Part shown: positions 30,156 to 30,192 of the stretch, piece after piece
How the letters are laid out: every line of letters begins with the position of its first letter
Numbering within the stretch: position 1 is the stretch's first letter
Assembly (NCBI GenBank): GCA_003427395.1
Contig: BFEA01000092.1
Location: forward strand, 1,068,024-1,098,215
Reading direction: 5' to 3'
DNA length: 30,192 nucleotides
Origin: Chara braunii
Taxonomy: Eukaryota > Streptophyta > Charophyceae > Charales > Characeae
Made by a program: the position numbers and the translations under genes
Notes under the pieces: model-generated
What the model was told of the DNA's origin: nothing
The model's database searches: none
What the model saw: only the letters and a program-made list of their open reading frames with translations

Positions 30156-30192
<37 letters not shown>
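30156..30192. repeat. (GA)n microsatellite at window end
   Basis: Thirty-seven bases of uninterrupted GA dinucleotide run to the end of the window, so the true length of the array is unknown. Confidence 0.98.

Noticed and set aside
26531-30192. tRNA or other structured RNA genes in the downstream region
   Set aside because: Sequences like GGATCGAATCAGG (about 29406) superficially resemble a T-loop, but I could find no matching cloverleaf arms.

Overview
The window is eukaryotic nuclear DNA dominated by one enormous gene. About 23.4 kb (3115-26530, + strand) is a single uninterrupted reading frame of roughly 7,800 codons. About 3 kb upstream and 3.7 kb downstream are non-coding and rich in simple and tandem repeats. 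The window begins in an A-rich tract and ends in a (GA)n microsatellite, with one ambiguous base (N) in a poly-T run, so it may be a whole contig bounded by hard-to-assemble repeats (inference). The repeat-rich flanks, a good splice acceptor at the 5' end of the frame, and REJ/GPS-like domains all point to a eukaryote. My best guess is an alga, possibly a charophyte such as Chara, but the sequence alone does not prove this. Other algae or unicellular holozoans remain possible.

Layout. 1-46 is A-rich. 339-444 is a fold-back inverted repeat. 542-2587 holds decayed direct and dispersed repeats, a GC-rich block (about 1500-1900) and a poly-T tract (2070-2096). 2700-3114 is the probable 5' intron or upstream region of the giant gene. 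3115-26530 is the giant coding exon. 26531-27050 is the probable 3' UTR, with consensus splice-donor sequences. 27056-30192 is intergenic DNA carrying a 32-bp minisatellite, a (TATTGGC)9 array, a 7-nt-register GAACTTG repeat, a 205-bp tandem duplication and a terminal (GA)n.

The encoded protein reads as a type I, single-pass cell-surface giant. An N-terminal beta-rich region and a first cadherin-like repeat are followed by 12 LamG/concanavalin-A-like domains. These mostly alternate with pairs of cadherin/CSPG-like repeats (about 22 in all, with LPxxGxLYQ and VNDPP signatures). Next come a polycystin-like REJ/PKD block, a helical GAIN-like segment, a degenerate GPS motif, one transmembrane helix and a 63-residue basic tail. 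LamG and REJ modules are typical of glycan or receptor binding, so I infer a role in adhesion, gamete or cell recognition, or a flagellar or cell surface coat. The N-terminal signal peptide is not in the frame and probably lies on an upstream exon. I found no other convincing protein-coding gene and no RNA gene.
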